Of a stretch of 51,514 nt of DNA, positions 15,475 through 23,316 are shown piece after piece (the stretch's first letter is position 1; each line of letters starts with the position of its first letter). The stretch covers positions 1 to 51,514 of the forward strand of contig LKUD01000089.1 of the NCBI GenBank assembly GCA_001412355.1, in the 5' to 3' direction. The notes beneath the pieces are model-generated. The model was not told the DNA's origin. It worked only from the letters and a program-made list of their open reading frames with translations, and did not search any database. The position numbers and the translations under genes are program-made. This DNA is from Methanoculleus sp. SDB. Lineage in GTDB: Archaea; Halobacteriota; Methanomicrobia; Methanomicrobiales; Methanomicrobiaceae.

Positions 15475-17364
15475 TCAGACCATTCGATAGGTTTCAAGGT
15501 TCATGGGCGAATGAGTTTCGATGCGGAAGCGTTTATAGATGGAACTGGCCAGATCAATCGTCTTGTTTTCGTCACCATGAATGGTAAATATCTTCTCGGG
15601 ACGGGGATGCAGGTGCGTCACGTAGTTCATGAGCTGTTTCCTGTCAGAATGGCCCGAAAAACCGTCGACGGTCACAATCTCGAGATTGATCACGATTGTT
15701 TCACGCCTCCCGGTCGGGATTTCACGCCATCCTTTCTGGATTCTTCGCCCCATGGTCCCGTCAGCCTGGTACCCGACAAAGACAAGCGCGTTGCGCTCGT
15801 CGGATGCGAGGTTTCTGAGATACTCCATGACCGGCCCGCCGTTGAGCATACCGCTTGTGGTGATGATCACGCAGGGGTCGGCGTTCATGACCTCCTCGCG
15901 GAGTTTGGGCGAGTCCACCTGGACAAAACAGTCGGAAAGGAACGGGTTCATTCCTTCCCGGAATATCTGTGTGCGCAGGTCGCTGTTGAGATATTCGGGA
16001 TAGGTCGTGTGGATGGCCGTCGCTTCCCGGATCATCCCGTCGAGATAGACCTTCACCTTCGGGATTTTCTCGAGCCGTATCCCTTCCTCGAGTGCAAGCA
16101 TCACTTCCTGCGATCTCCCGACAGCGAATGCGGGGATGATGACTTTCCCACCCCGCTCCACGACACGGGACACGGTATCGTAGAGCAGTTCTTCGGCGTC
16201 TTTCCGTGCGGGCTGCATATCGCCCGAGCCGCCGTATGTGCTTTCCATGAAGAGCGCTTCGAGGCGGGGAAACTGTACCGTGGCGGGTCCGAAAAGCCGT
16301 GTTTTGCCGTAATTGAAATCGCCCGTGAATGCAATGTTGTAGAGCCCTTCCCCGATGTGGAAATGGGCGATTGCAGATCCGAGGATGTGCCCGGCATTGT
16401 GGAAGGTGAGTTTAATATCGGGTGCGATATCAGTCACGCTGCCGTAATTCAGCGTAATCGAATGCTTGATATACTGCTGGACCTCCGTCGAGGAGTACGG
16501 CACGCGGTTGTTCTCCTTGTTCATAACGTCGATGTAGTCGAGCTGGAGCATTGCCGAGAGATCGCGGGTTGCCGGAGTGCTGTAGATTGGCCCTTCGTAC
16601 CCGTACTTGAAAAGCAGGGGTACGAGTGCGCAGTGATCAAGATGGGCGTGGGTGATGACGACAGCATCGAGCGAGGTAAGCGGCTGGATCTCGGGAACAC
16701 CGAGATAGGGAAATCCGTTTACATTGCTGGGCTTCTCTCCGCAGTCGATGAGTATCTTCGACTCGGGAGTCGAAAGGAGGAATGCGGCCCGGCCGACTTC
16801 CCTGCAGCAGCCGAGTGTCGTGACCCGCACCCAGTTCTCCTTGCGGGTGATGTCGCGGTGGATGCGCCTCCCGATGGTCCTGAGGAACTCTTTTCGTTCA
16901 TCCTTGACGGAGCGAAGAAACTGCCGGATCTGTTTTACCGTGACGCTTTCGATGGGGGGCGTCCGGACAACCTTCGGCGTCCACCCGATCTCCTTGGTGA
17001 TTTCACGGAGCGTGGCACCGTTCTTCCCGATCACGACACCCGGCTTTTCCGCCTCGACAAGTACTTCGCCGGTGTCGGGGTCAAAGAAAATATCGGTGAT
17101 ACCGGCGTTTTCCGGGACGACGTTACGGATATTCACCGCCGCCCGTTCGGGATCCTCGAGGACGTTCGGGCGGACCACGATGCGTTTCCGGAGATCCCGG
17201 GCAAGGATTTTAATGAGGTCGGCCTGATCAGCGAACTTCTTCGGATCATCGGTATAGATGACCAGTTCGGGCCCTTCGAATTCGACTTCCGAAATCGTAA
17301 TCCCTGCGGGTATTTTGTTATTGATCTTTTCCTTAAGATCCTGTAATCGCTCCTCAATAAGCAT
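15475..17364 (-). CDS. fttA: aCPSF1 / FttA, KH-domain beta-CASP ribonuclease for transcription termination
   Basis: 629 residues from ATG at 17364, close to the usual length of about 635. Residues 1-140 hold the two N-terminal KH-type domains, with VIGKNGATLREI the GxxG-like loop. The metallo-beta-lactamase core follows with THAHLDHCALV (HxHxDH), HNAGHILGSA, FTGDFNYG and the ESTYGGSGD segment of the beta-CASP region. A C-terminal SGHSDRKQLMNYV and HGDENK complete the motifs. The enzyme is an endo- and 5'-3' exonuclease that acts at U-rich 3' ends to release RNA polymerase in archaea. It lies 25 bases downstream of psmB, so the two are likely co-transcribed. Confidence 0.95.
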   Translation of the reverse strand: MLIEERLQDLKEKINNKIPAGITISEVEFEGPELVIYTDDPKKFADQADLIKILARDLRKRIVVRPNVLEDPERAAVNIRNVVPENAGITDIFFDPDTGEVLVEAEKPGVVIGKNGATLREITKEIGWTPKVVRTPPIESVTVKQIRQFLRSVKDERKEFLRTIGRRIHRDITRKENWVRVTTLGCCREVGRAAFLLSTPESKILIDCGEKPSNVNGFPYLGVPEIQPLTSLDAVVITHAHLDHCALVPLLFKYGYEGPIYSTPATRDLSAMLQLDYIDVMNKENNRVPYSSTEVQQYIKHSITLNYGSVTDIAPDIKLTFHNAGHILGSAIAHFHIGEGLYNIAFTGDFNYGKTRLFGPATVQFPRLEALFMESTYGGSGDMQPARKDAEELLYDTVSRVVERGGKVIIPAFAVGRSQEVMLALEEGIRLEKIPKVKVYLDGMIREATAIHTTYPEYLNSDLRTQIFREGMNPFLSDCFVQVDSPKLREEVMNADPCVIITTSGMLNGGPVMEYLRNLASDERNALVFVGYQADGTMGRRIQKGWREIPTGRRETIVINLEIVTVDGFSGHSDRKQLMNYVTHLHPRPEKIFTIHGDENKTIDLASSIYKRFRIETHSPMNLETYRMV

Positions 17365-17389
17365 TAAAATCGTCCTCAATAAAAAAATG

Positions 17390-18031
17390 TTAGTTGGTTG
17401 CCTGAATCGGGCTTTTACCGAGCCCGGGTAATTTTGTTTCTTCGTATTTTTCCCGGGTGATGACGACGATGCTGATGTCCTCGCCGGATCCGACGTCACG
17501 GCGCATTGCCGATTTCAGTGCCCTCACGGCGAGATCAACGGCCTCCTCCTCGGTTATGTCACGGTGGTATCGATCTTCGAGCACACCGTATGCAAACGGC
17601 GACCCCGAGCCGGTAGCGACCATATCGTCCTCCCGGGAGGCACCCCCCATCGCGTCCACCGAATAGACGGAAGGGCCGGTCTCATCAATGCCCCCGACAA
17701 GGAGCTGCACGTAAAACGGGAAATACCTGTTCTGGTTGAGGTAGTTGGAGAGAAGAGTGGATGTCGCACCTACCGTTATCGGGCGCCCCCTGCGGACCTG
17801 GAAGAGGTTGCATTCAACCCGCATCAGCCGGGCAAGCTGCTGCGCATCTCCCACGCCTCCGGCAGTTGTCATACCGATCCGGTCGGCAATCTGGTATACT
17901 TTCTTTGCTGTTTTACTTGCCACAAGGTTGCCCATTGTCGCTCGTTTTTCGGTGGCGAGCACGACTCCTTGATCAAAGACGAGCCCTATTGTCGTTGTCC
18001 CCTTATAAATTTCATTGGAAAGTTCAGGCAT
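17390..18031 (-). CDS. psmB: 20S proteasome beta subunit
   Basis: 213 residues from ATG at 18031, with GGAGG 7-8 bases upstream. The 11-residue propeptide MPELSNEIYKG is removed to expose the catalytic Thr12. Active-site residues in mature numbering: Thr1, Glu17 (Asp in many homologues), Arg19 and Lys33 (K44 of the precursor). SGSPFAYGVLE and RDVGSGEDISIVVI are standard beta-subunit segments. It assembles with alpha rings into the cytoplasmic ATP-dependent protease. A TATA box (CTTTATATC, minus strand) at about 18057-18065 gives a short leader. First gene of psmB-fttA-MFS. Confidence 0.96.
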   Translation of the reverse strand: MPELSNEIYKGTTTIGLVFDQGVVLATEKRATMGNLVASKTAKKVYQIADRIGMTTAGGVGDAQQLARLMRVECNLFQVRRGRPITVGATSTLLSNYLNQNRYFPFYVQLLVGGIDETGPSVYSVDAMGGASREDDMVATGSGSPFAYGVLEDRYHRDITEEEAVDLAVRALKSAMRRDVGSGEDISIVVITREKYEETKLPGLGKSPIQATN

Positions 18032-18054
18032 TTGGATTCCTCCACCGGGATTAC

Positions 18055-18076
18055 ACGATATAAAGATAATAAAAGG
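18055..18076 (-). promoter_or_regulatory. TATA/BRE region of the psmB operon
   Basis: The minus strand reads ACCTTTTATTATCTTTATATC, about 25-45 bases before the psmB ATG. This fits a TFB-recognition element followed by TATA and a short leader with GGAGG. Confidence 0.5.
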
Positions 18077-18147
18077 TTTCAGACTATACAATGATACGAT
18101 TATCCATAAAGGTTATTGTTATTTGATTTTAACGGCCTGAAAAAGTA

Positions 18148-19008
18148 TTACATCCGGCAGGTGTCGAAAACTCCTCCCAGGACAATCGATTCGGGGATGA
18201 GAACCCTTATCACGTTCCTGTCAAAGAGCATCGAAACAAGCCGTTTATCGCCGTTAATCACCGGCAACTGATCGATCCGCGTCCGCTTCATCTTCAATGC
18301 GCATTCGCTGATCACGGAATTGACGGGCATGGCAACGACGTCGCGGACCATGGCCGACTTTGCCGGTTTGTCGGGAAGCTGAATCCGGGATATTCCGTAG
18401 GATATGGAGTGCATGTCGCGGATGCTCTCCCACGTCCATTCGTCATCATCAGTGCCGTTTGAAAAATCGCTCACCTGTACCGAATCCTCGATGCATGCAT
18501 GCCGGATCAGGTCGCGTTCCGAGATGATGCCGGTGAGCTGCGATTCCTCGTTGAGTATGGGAATCGCATCGAAGCCGGAGATCTCCATGATCCTGCCGAC
18601 GACCGGCAACGGCGTTTCCTCCCACAAAGCGAAGGTGTGGCAGGTATACCGTGATTTGATCTCCTCCTCGATCTTCATTTGTGCGATGGCCCCGATCAAA
18701 TCCGCGACACTGATCAGCCCGAGGAGTTTCCCGGAATCCACGACAGGAAGACGGCGGACATTGTGTTTTATCATCAGGATTGCCGCTTCACGGATGTGGG
18801 CATCGGGGTGGATCGTGACAGGGTCCGGTGTCATGAGAAGCCCGAGCTGGGTCTCATCCGGTTTCCTGAGCAGATCCTTTCGGGTGATGATGCCGACAAT
18901 TTTTCCTTCTTTCAGGACCGGGACACCGCTGATGCCCGTCCGTTTCAGAATTCTGAGCACATCGTCCCTGTTTCCCGGAATTTCCACGCAGACGACGTCC
19001 CCCGTCAT
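18148..19008 (-). CDS. Four-CBS-domain protein
   Basis: 286 residues made of four CBS motifs in two Bateman pairs. Unit ends are recognisable by the pattern G(I/L)I(T/S)..DL(L/I), at VGIITRKDLL, LGLISVADLI and TGIISERDLI, with a degenerate last unit ending in SMLFDRNVI. Bateman modules bind adenosyl ligands such as AMP, ATP or SAM and usually regulate a partner. The ATG at 19008 falls inside the conserved phrase VRDFM that normally lies within the first CBS strand. The frame stays open upstream for at least 14 codons without another ATG, GTG or TTG, so the native start is unsettled. The gene follows uspA by 23 bases and is probably co-transcribed. Confidence 0.85.
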   Translation of the reverse strand: MTGDVVCVEIPGNRDDVLRILKRTGISGVPVLKEGKIVGIITRKDLLRKPDETQLGLLMTPDPVTIHPDAHIREAAILMIKHNVRRLPVVDSGKLLGLISVADLIGAIAQMKIEEEIKSRYTCHTFALWEETPLPVVGRIMEISGFDAIPILNEESQLTGIISERDLIRHACIEDSVQVSDFSNGTDDDEWTWESIRDMHSISYGISRIQLPDKPAKSAMVRDVVAMPVNSVISECALKMKRTRIDQLPVINGDKRLVSMLFDRNVIRVLIPESIVLGGVFDTCRM

Positions 19009-19031
19009 AAAGTCGCGGACTGGTTTCGTGT

Positions 19032-19460
19032 CTATAATCTCACCACCATTGTTGAAACCGTGCTGTTTCTTACGACGTGGGACGTGACACTCCCGAGAAG
19101 AAGCCGGTCGATCTCGCTCTTTCCGTGCGACCCGAGAACGATAAGATCGGCAGCGATCTCGTCGGCGAGTTTGAGAATTTCATTTCCTGCGTGTCCCTGT
19201 TTGATATGCGTCGTGAGTTCCACACCAGCCTGTGATGCGGTCTCTCTGCTTTCGTCCATTGTCAGATTGCCTTCGCTTTCGAGCAGGTTGTAGATAACCT
19301 CAAGCGTATTATCGATGGGGATGGAAGAGAGCATGCCGGTCTCAATGACATAGACCGCATGGATCTCTGCATTCCAGACCTTTGCTTCGTCAATGGCGGT
19401 CTGCAGAGATCTTTTACTCACATCCGAGCCATCAATGGCGACCAGGATTTTATGAAACAT
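19032..19460 (-). CDS. Universal stress protein, UspA family
   Basis: 142 residues, single Usp domain. Start ATG at 19460 with AGGAGAG six bases upstream. The N-terminal FHKILVAIDGSDVSKRSL and the C-terminal ATP-binding motif VLGSHGKSEIDRLLLGSVTSHVVRNSTVSTMVV (G2xG9xG(S/T) pattern) place it in the nucleotide-binding branch. It presumably acts as an ATP-binding stress regulator together with the CBS protein encoded directly downstream; CBS and Usp domains often occur together. Confidence 0.92.
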   Translation of the reverse strand: MFHKILVAIDGSDVSKRSLQTAIDEAKVWNAEIHAVYVIETGMLSSIPIDNTLEVIYNLLESEGNLTMDESRETASQAGVELTTHIKQGHAGNEILKLADEIAADLIVLGSHGKSEIDRLLLGSVTSHVVRNSTVSTMVVRL

Positions 19461-19495
19461 TGACTCTCCTCAAAAATTAGGTCTGTATATTATTT

Positions 19496-20545
19496 TTACC
19501 GCATACTATAAATGATTCGTCCAATCAGTCCCTGGTTCATGCGTTTCACAACCGTCGCGAGCGGATCATGGCTGTACCGGAAATTTGCGCGCAGGGGATC
19601 CACCGTGAAAAACGCAGCCGGGTTCCCCTCGGAAATATAGTGAGGGGCGGTGAAGAGTGACGAACCTGCGGTTGCCATGCGCAGGATGTCGGCGGGCGGA
19701 ATCCGGTAGATACATGCGGTAAAAGCCATTTCCTGGAACATATCCGGCTGGACGAACATCACGTTGTCCGTTCCGAGCAGGACACGGCACCCGAGATCCA
19801 GCATTCGTTTGATCGGGGGATGGGAGCGTGACATCGCCACACCGAGTGACCAGTTCGAGCGCGGGCAGACGGCGACCGGTACCCCCTCGTCTGCAATCCG
19901 CTTCAGCTGCGTATCGGTTGCATGCGTGCAGTGGACCAGCAGATCGGGCCCGAAGGACAGTGCTCCCTCGATATCGTCCGCATCCTTCTCCCCGGCATGG
20001 AATGCAACGAATTTTCCCTGCCGTCTGGCGTCCGCGACAGCCGCCTCCAGTCCCGGGTCCGGCCGGTAACTCGGAACGCCCACTCCGTCGGCGATCCTCT
20101 CCCCCCCGTCGCGTCCGAAGATCACCGCCCGGCACGGCTGCCCTTCCACCGCCTCGGTGAGCAGGGACACGCCATCGGCGCCGCCCTCCCTGAAATCGGC
20201 AAATCCTGTTGTCCCGGACGCGATCATACTCCGGATCGAGGAGCGCATCGCCTCCCGAATCGCGGCGGGTGCTGCGGCGGCAAGCAGGCGGTGCTTTAGC
20301 CCCGCAGGGGGAGCGACGAGGGACGCAAGGTCCCCGGATGCGGGAACGTCGAGCGCGACAGTGTCGGCAAGGTGCGTGTGCGCATTGAAAAATGCGGGGC
20401 AGATCCAGGGGCCGTCCCGGGGAGTGGTCTCATCGATGGAGAGGATCCGTCCCGCTTCGACGGTTATGGCGACATCACGGAGAAGGAGTTCCTCCCCGAC
20501 AAATGCCCGTCCTTCAACGACACAACTGGCCTGTACAGGATCCAT
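19496..20545 (-). CDS. Amidohydrolase-family metal-dependent hydrolase (cytosine/chlorohydrolase-like)
   Basis: 349 residues starting at ATG 20545 (MDPVQASC). Metal-ligand motifs of the amidohydrolase superfamily are in order: NAHTHLAD (HxH), FHAGE, a conserved His in VHCTHATD, and the final Asp in LLGTDNV. The N-terminal small beta-sandwich domain (VEGRAFVGEELLLRDVAITVEAGRILSI) is intact. The enzyme probably deaminates or hydrolyses a nucleobase-like compound. Divergent from the Sec61-beta gene, with start codons 41 bases apart, so the two promoters overlap. Substrate not identifiable by eye. Confidence 0.85.
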   Translation of the reverse strand: MDPVQASCVVEGRAFVGEELLLRDVAITVEAGRILSIDETTPRDGPWICPAFFNAHTHLADTVALDVPASGDLASLVAPPAGLKHRLLAAAAPAAIREAMRSSIRSMIASGTTGFADFREGGADGVSLLTEAVEGQPCRAVIFGRDGGERIADGVGVPSYRPDPGLEAAVADARRQGKFVAFHAGEKDADDIEGALSFGPDLLVHCTHATDTQLKRIADEGVPVAVCPRSNWSLGVAMSRSHPPIKRMLDLGCRVLLGTDNVMFVQPDMFQEMAFTACIYRIPPADILRMATAGSSLFTAPHYISEGNPAAFFTVDPLRANFRYSHDPLATVVKRMNQGLIGRIIYSMR

Positions 20546-20586
20546 GGATGCTGATTTATATATGGAGACTCCCACATTATAGGTAT
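20546..20586. promoter_or_regulatory. Overlapping divergent promoters, amidohydrolase and Sec61-beta
   Basis: The plus strand has TTTATATAT at about 20556-20564, some 27 bases before the secG ATG at 20587, which predicts a leaderless transcript. The minus strand has CTATAATG at about 20576-20583, some 33 bases before the amidohydrolase ATG. The two polymerase sites cannot both be occupied. Confidence 0.45.
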
Positions 20587-20745
20587 ATGGCAAAAAAAAG
20601 TGGCGGACGGTTAATATCGTCGGCGGGTCTTGTCACGTATTATGAGAGCGAGGACCGCCGTTCATTCCATATCAGTCCCGTCGCGGTACTGATCATCGCG
20701 GGAGTGATCGGGCTGATCACGCTTGTTCTCAACATGCTGCTCTGA
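20587..20745 (+). CDS. secG: Preprotein translocase subunit Sec61-beta (SecG)
   Basis: 52 residues, the normal length for archaeal Sec61-beta. The N-terminal MAKKSGGRLISSAGLVTYYESED matches the conserved cytosolic segment, followed by (I/K)SP and one C-terminal membrane helix (VAVLIIAGVIGLITLVLNMLL). It is a tail-anchored part of the SecYE-beta channel. The start lies about 27 bases after a TATA box, so it is probably leaderless. The stop directly abuts the stop of the convergent cofE gene. Confidence 0.95.
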   Translation: MAKKSGGRLISSAGLVTYYESEDRRSFHISPVAVLIIAGVIGLITLVLNMLL

Positions 20746-21498
20746 TCAGAGCGGATTCTGCATTTTTTTCAGTGCATTCTGTGTAATATCCTTGTCCTGT
20801 CCAAAGTACAGGTTATCGTGCCCTTGCCATACGGGGCAGTTCCTGAATACGACAGCGGGGACTCCCCGGTTGCTTTCGCCCATGACAAAATTGGCGAATC
20901 CTGCGATTTCATCCACAACGGCCTCTTCCGTGATCTTCAGCACATGCCCGAAGAGGTCATGATCCCCCCGATAGTCCTGGATTGCCGGCATTCCGCTCCA
21001 CCCGATTGCGATCCCTGTCTGCCCGCGCCGAAACGATCGCCCGCAGGTATCGGTGATGATAACCCGGATATCCTTTCCCGTAATCGTACGGATTTCTTCC
21101 CTGACTTCCTCCGCCGCTCCGTTCGGATCCGGCGGGAGCAGGATCACCGTTCCGTCCTCCACATTGCTCTGGTCCACACCGGCACGGACGCCCACGTGGC
21201 CGTGCGGAAGGCGGGTCAGCAGAAAGGGGTGGTCGAGAAGGATGTCCGTCGACTCGTCAAGCACCGCCTGCATAAACCGGGGATCTTCTCCGCATGCCGC
21301 TCCTATCCGGCATGCCCGCGCACCTGCCTCGATGGCGGCGAGAGAGCGTGTATGTCCTCTGGACTTTGAATACACCGATGAAGCGAGGCAGAGAATATCG
21401 CCGTCCTGCATCGCGACGCGGTCGCAGATGAGCGACGGGAGCTTATCGCCCTCGTGTATGAGGGGGAGCCCCTCGACGGGAAGTATCTCGATGTGCAT
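20746..21498 (-). CDS. cofE: Coenzyme F420-0:L-glutamate ligase CofE
   Basis: 250 residues, full length. Family motifs include PLIHEGD near the N-terminus, DGDILCLASSVYSKSRG, the GVDQSNVEDG loop, LLPPDPNGAAEEVR and the strongly conserved IITDTCGRSFRRGQTGIAIGWSG. The enzyme adds one or two gamma-linked glutamates to F420-0 with GTP, giving F420-2 for methanogenesis. No clear ribosome-binding site precedes the ATG at 21498. It stands alone on its strand, convergent with secG. Confidence 0.95.
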   Translation of the reverse strand: MHIEILPVEGLPLIHEGDKLPSLICDRVAMQDGDILCLASSVYSKSRGHTRSLAAIEAGARACRIGAACGEDPRFMQAVLDESTDILLDHPFLLTRLPHGHVGVRAGVDQSNVEDGTVILLPPDPNGAAEEVREEIRTITGKDIRVIITDTCGRSFRRGQTGIAIGWSGMPAIQDYRGDHDLFGHVLKITEEAVVDEIAGFANFVMGESNRGVPAVVFRNCPVWQGHDNLYFGQDKDITQNALKKMQNPL

Positions 21499-21639
21499 AT
21501 GTATAGAGCATCAGCCGCTGAACCCCCAAAAAACTTCCCATAGGGCCTTATTCGCAGGGATGATGTCGTTCCGGCCGCCGGGCACTAGGGTGCCCATGCG
21601 GGAAGCCAATAACTATATCCCGAACCAAACATCCTGATA

Positions 21640-22083
21640 ATGGTTCATTCCGCATGCCCGCCGGCAATTCGTCCGCGGGATTACACGCTCGGGGAGCTCG
21701 GGGCGTTTCATGCCCATATCGGCCCCTTCCTTGTTCTTGGTTACCGGATCGGGCGGTACGTGCGCGATCATTTCTGCGACGATCCCTTTTCGATATCCGC
21801 ACGGGTCTGTTGCCCCGCCCGTTCACCCGAACGGTGCATGGTCGACGGTATCCAGGTATCGAGCGGCTGTACGCTTGGCAAGGAGAACATCGTTGTCATC
21901 GACGATCCCGATGTGCGTGCGGAATTCGAGGCGGGGGGACGTCTGATTGTCATCCGGCCCCGCCCGTTTCCCCGGCCCGTTCGCGATGCACACTACCGGG
22001 AAAACCTGCTGCGGTGTGCGGAAGACTTTTTTGTCCTGCCTGATGCGGAGCTTTTCGACGTCAGCAGGTATGGCAGGGGGTAA
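21640..22083 (+). CDS. FmdE-like protein (formylmethanofuran dehydrogenase subunit E family)
   Basis: 147 residues. FmdE-family landmarks: HAHIGPFLVLGYRIGRY (the H.H.GP...G.R.G motif), then SPERCMVDGIQVSSGCTLGKENI, a metal-binding Cys cluster. The C-terminal zinc-finger tail found in full-length FmdE is absent, as in many short family members. A TATA-like CTATATCC about 25-30 bases upstream suggests a leaderless transcript. FmdE was named for co-purification with molybdenum formylmethanofuran dehydrogenase; true function unknown. It lies about 460 bases from, and on the opposite strand to, the end of the fwd operon. Confidence 0.85.
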   Translation: MVHSACPPAIRPRDYTLGELGAFHAHIGPFLVLGYRIGRYVRDHFCDDPFSISARVCCPARSPERCMVDGIQVSSGCTLGKENIVVIDDPDVRAEFEAGGRLIVIRPRPFPRPVRDAHYRENLLRCAEDFFVLPDAELFDVSRYGRG

Positions 22084-22119
22084 CATTCTTTATCTGACGT
22101 GACGTACCAATCGCATGCT

Positions 22120-22386
22120 ATGTATATGGTAATTCGGTGTACGGGTTGCCGCACATTTACCTATGTCGACCGGTTTCAGCGATGGAAACTCTGCCCCGTC
22201 TGCGGAGCGGCTATTGATGTGGCACGTGCACCGGCATACCTCGACGTCCCGTCACACAGCGAAGCAGAGTCGCTCGTGCAGAAACTCGAGAAATTCCTTG
22301 ACGAAACCGGAAAAAGCGATCTCAACCGGGATGAGAAAGAGCGGTTGAGGACGGAATATGCACGCTGGGTTCGCAGTCAGGTGTGA
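22120..22386 (+). CDS. DUF1922-like zinc-ribbon protein
   Basis: 88 residues from ATG at 22120 (MYMVIRCTGC). A single zinc ribbon occupies the first third (CTGC ... CPVCG), followed by an acidic helical tail (SEAESLVQKLEKFLDETGKSDLNRDEKERL). This matches DUF1922, a small archaeal family of unknown function. An upstream GTG at 22099 was rejected because TTCTTTATCTG at about 22086-22096 places the predicted transcript start at about 22118, making the ATG leaderless. Ends ten bases before the stop of a convergent small zinc-ribbon gene. Confidence 0.8.
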   Translation: MYMVIRCTGCRTFTYVDRFQRWKLCPVCGAAIDVARAPAYLDVPSHSEAESLVQKLEKFLDETGKSDLNRDEKERLRTEYARWVRSQV

Positions 22387-22396
22387 TACCAGGGAA

Positions 22397-22549
22397 TTAC
22401 CAGCGCTTTCCGCATCCCGGACAGACTATCGTGATTTTTCTCCCGCAGTGGGGACACCAGAGACCGCCCCGCTCCGTGGAGGTCATCGGGCGTCCGCATT
22501 TTTTACAGAAAATCTCCGCCTCATAGCCACAGATATGCCGGACCATCAT
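22397..22549 (-). CDS. 50-residue double zinc-ribbon protein at the end of the eha-fwd operon
   Basis: Residues 1-50 read MMVRHICGYEAEIF at the start, then contain CKKCG, CPHCG and CPGCG, ending in KRW. Three CxxC knuckles plus an early Cys7 make one or two zinc ribbons. The start codon overlaps the fwdC stop as ATGATG/ATGA (22546-22549), the same coupling used throughout the operon, which strongly supports a real gene despite its length. No assigned function. As the last cistron after fwdC it could be an assembly factor, a metal carrier or an RNA-binding regulator. Confidence 0.75.
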   Translation of the reverse strand: MMVRHICGYEAEIFCKKCGRPMTSTERGGLWCPHCGRKITIVCPGCGKRW

Positions 22550-23316
22550 TCCATATATTGATAGTGCCTTATAAAAAGGGTTCCTTTTCCGCGATTTGCA
22601 ATATCACCGGTAAACCGTGTGTACACAGTTCCGTCAATCATTTCGCTCCCCTCTTTCCGAAACGTCGGCATCATATCCGTGACGGTGCCGTGAACAGTAC
22701 AGGTTCCGCCGGTCATATTCGGAACAATACATGAGGTGGAGCCATGGATCACAAGTACGCCGTCGTGCATATCCGATCCGGCCATGTCTCCGGCATCGCC
22801 ATGGATGATCACGGTTCCGCCCGACAGTGTCTCGGCCGCTAAATTTCCGGCATTGCCGAAAACCTCAAGAGAGCCGCCCCGCATGCCCCTCTTCTCTCCC
22901 CGGTACCCGGATCCGCAGTAATCGCCTGCGTTCCCGTGGCAGACGATGCTGCCTCCCCGCATCTCGCGTCCGAGCCACGCGTCCGCATTACCGCGGATTT
23001 CTATCATGCCGCCGTTCATGAAATTTCCGCAGTGCTTCCCGATATCGCCCTCGATCAGGATCTTTCCTGCATCCATGTACTCTCCCACCCGTTTAATTCG
23101 GGAGCTGTCGCCGCGGATCACGATCTCGATCTCGTCCGCTGATTCGGCGGTGCCCTCGACGGTTTTTGTAAAGACCTCTTCAAGGGGCAGTTCCTTGTTC
23201 CCCTTCCAGACGGAAAGCTGTTCGTCGGGGTTGAGGAAATGTTTCGGAACGATTGCCTCCGCCTCGATCGGGAGGAACGGTTTTTTCCGGTCATTGACGA
23301 CCAGCGTGACCCTCAT
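22546..23316 (-). CDS. fwdC: Formylmethanofuran dehydrogenase subunit C
   Basis: 256 residues. The N-terminal region VTLVVNDRKKPFLPIEAEAIVPKHF is typical of FwdC. It is followed by a right-handed beta-helix with repeats such as G.(I/L).(I/V).G(N/D)AG...G..M.GG (for example IRGNADAWLGREMRGGSIVCHGNAGDY), the fold shared with the glutamate synthase alpha C-terminal domain. FwdC anchors the subunit carrying methanofuran chemistry. The start overlaps the fwdA stop by ATGA. Confidence 0.95.
   Translation of the reverse strand: MRVTLVVNDRKKPFLPIEAEAIVPKHFLNPDEQLSVWKGNKELPLEEVFTKTVEGTAESADEIEIVIRGDSSRIKRVGEYMDAGKILIEGDIGKHCGNFMNGGMIEIRGNADAWLGREMRGGSIVCHGNAGDYCGSGYRGEKRGMRGGSLEVFGNAGNLAAETLSGGTVIIHGDAGDMAGSDMHDGVLVIHGSTSCIVPNMTGGTCTVHGTVTDMMPTFRKEGSEMIDGTVYTRFTGDIANRGKGTLFIRHYQYME

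Noticed and set aside
15412-17346. 644-codon open frame on the plus strand
   Set aside because: It is antisense to aCPSF1/FttA, whose complete KH, metallo-beta-lactamase and beta-CASP motifs prove the minus strand. The plus frame shows no domain or start signal.
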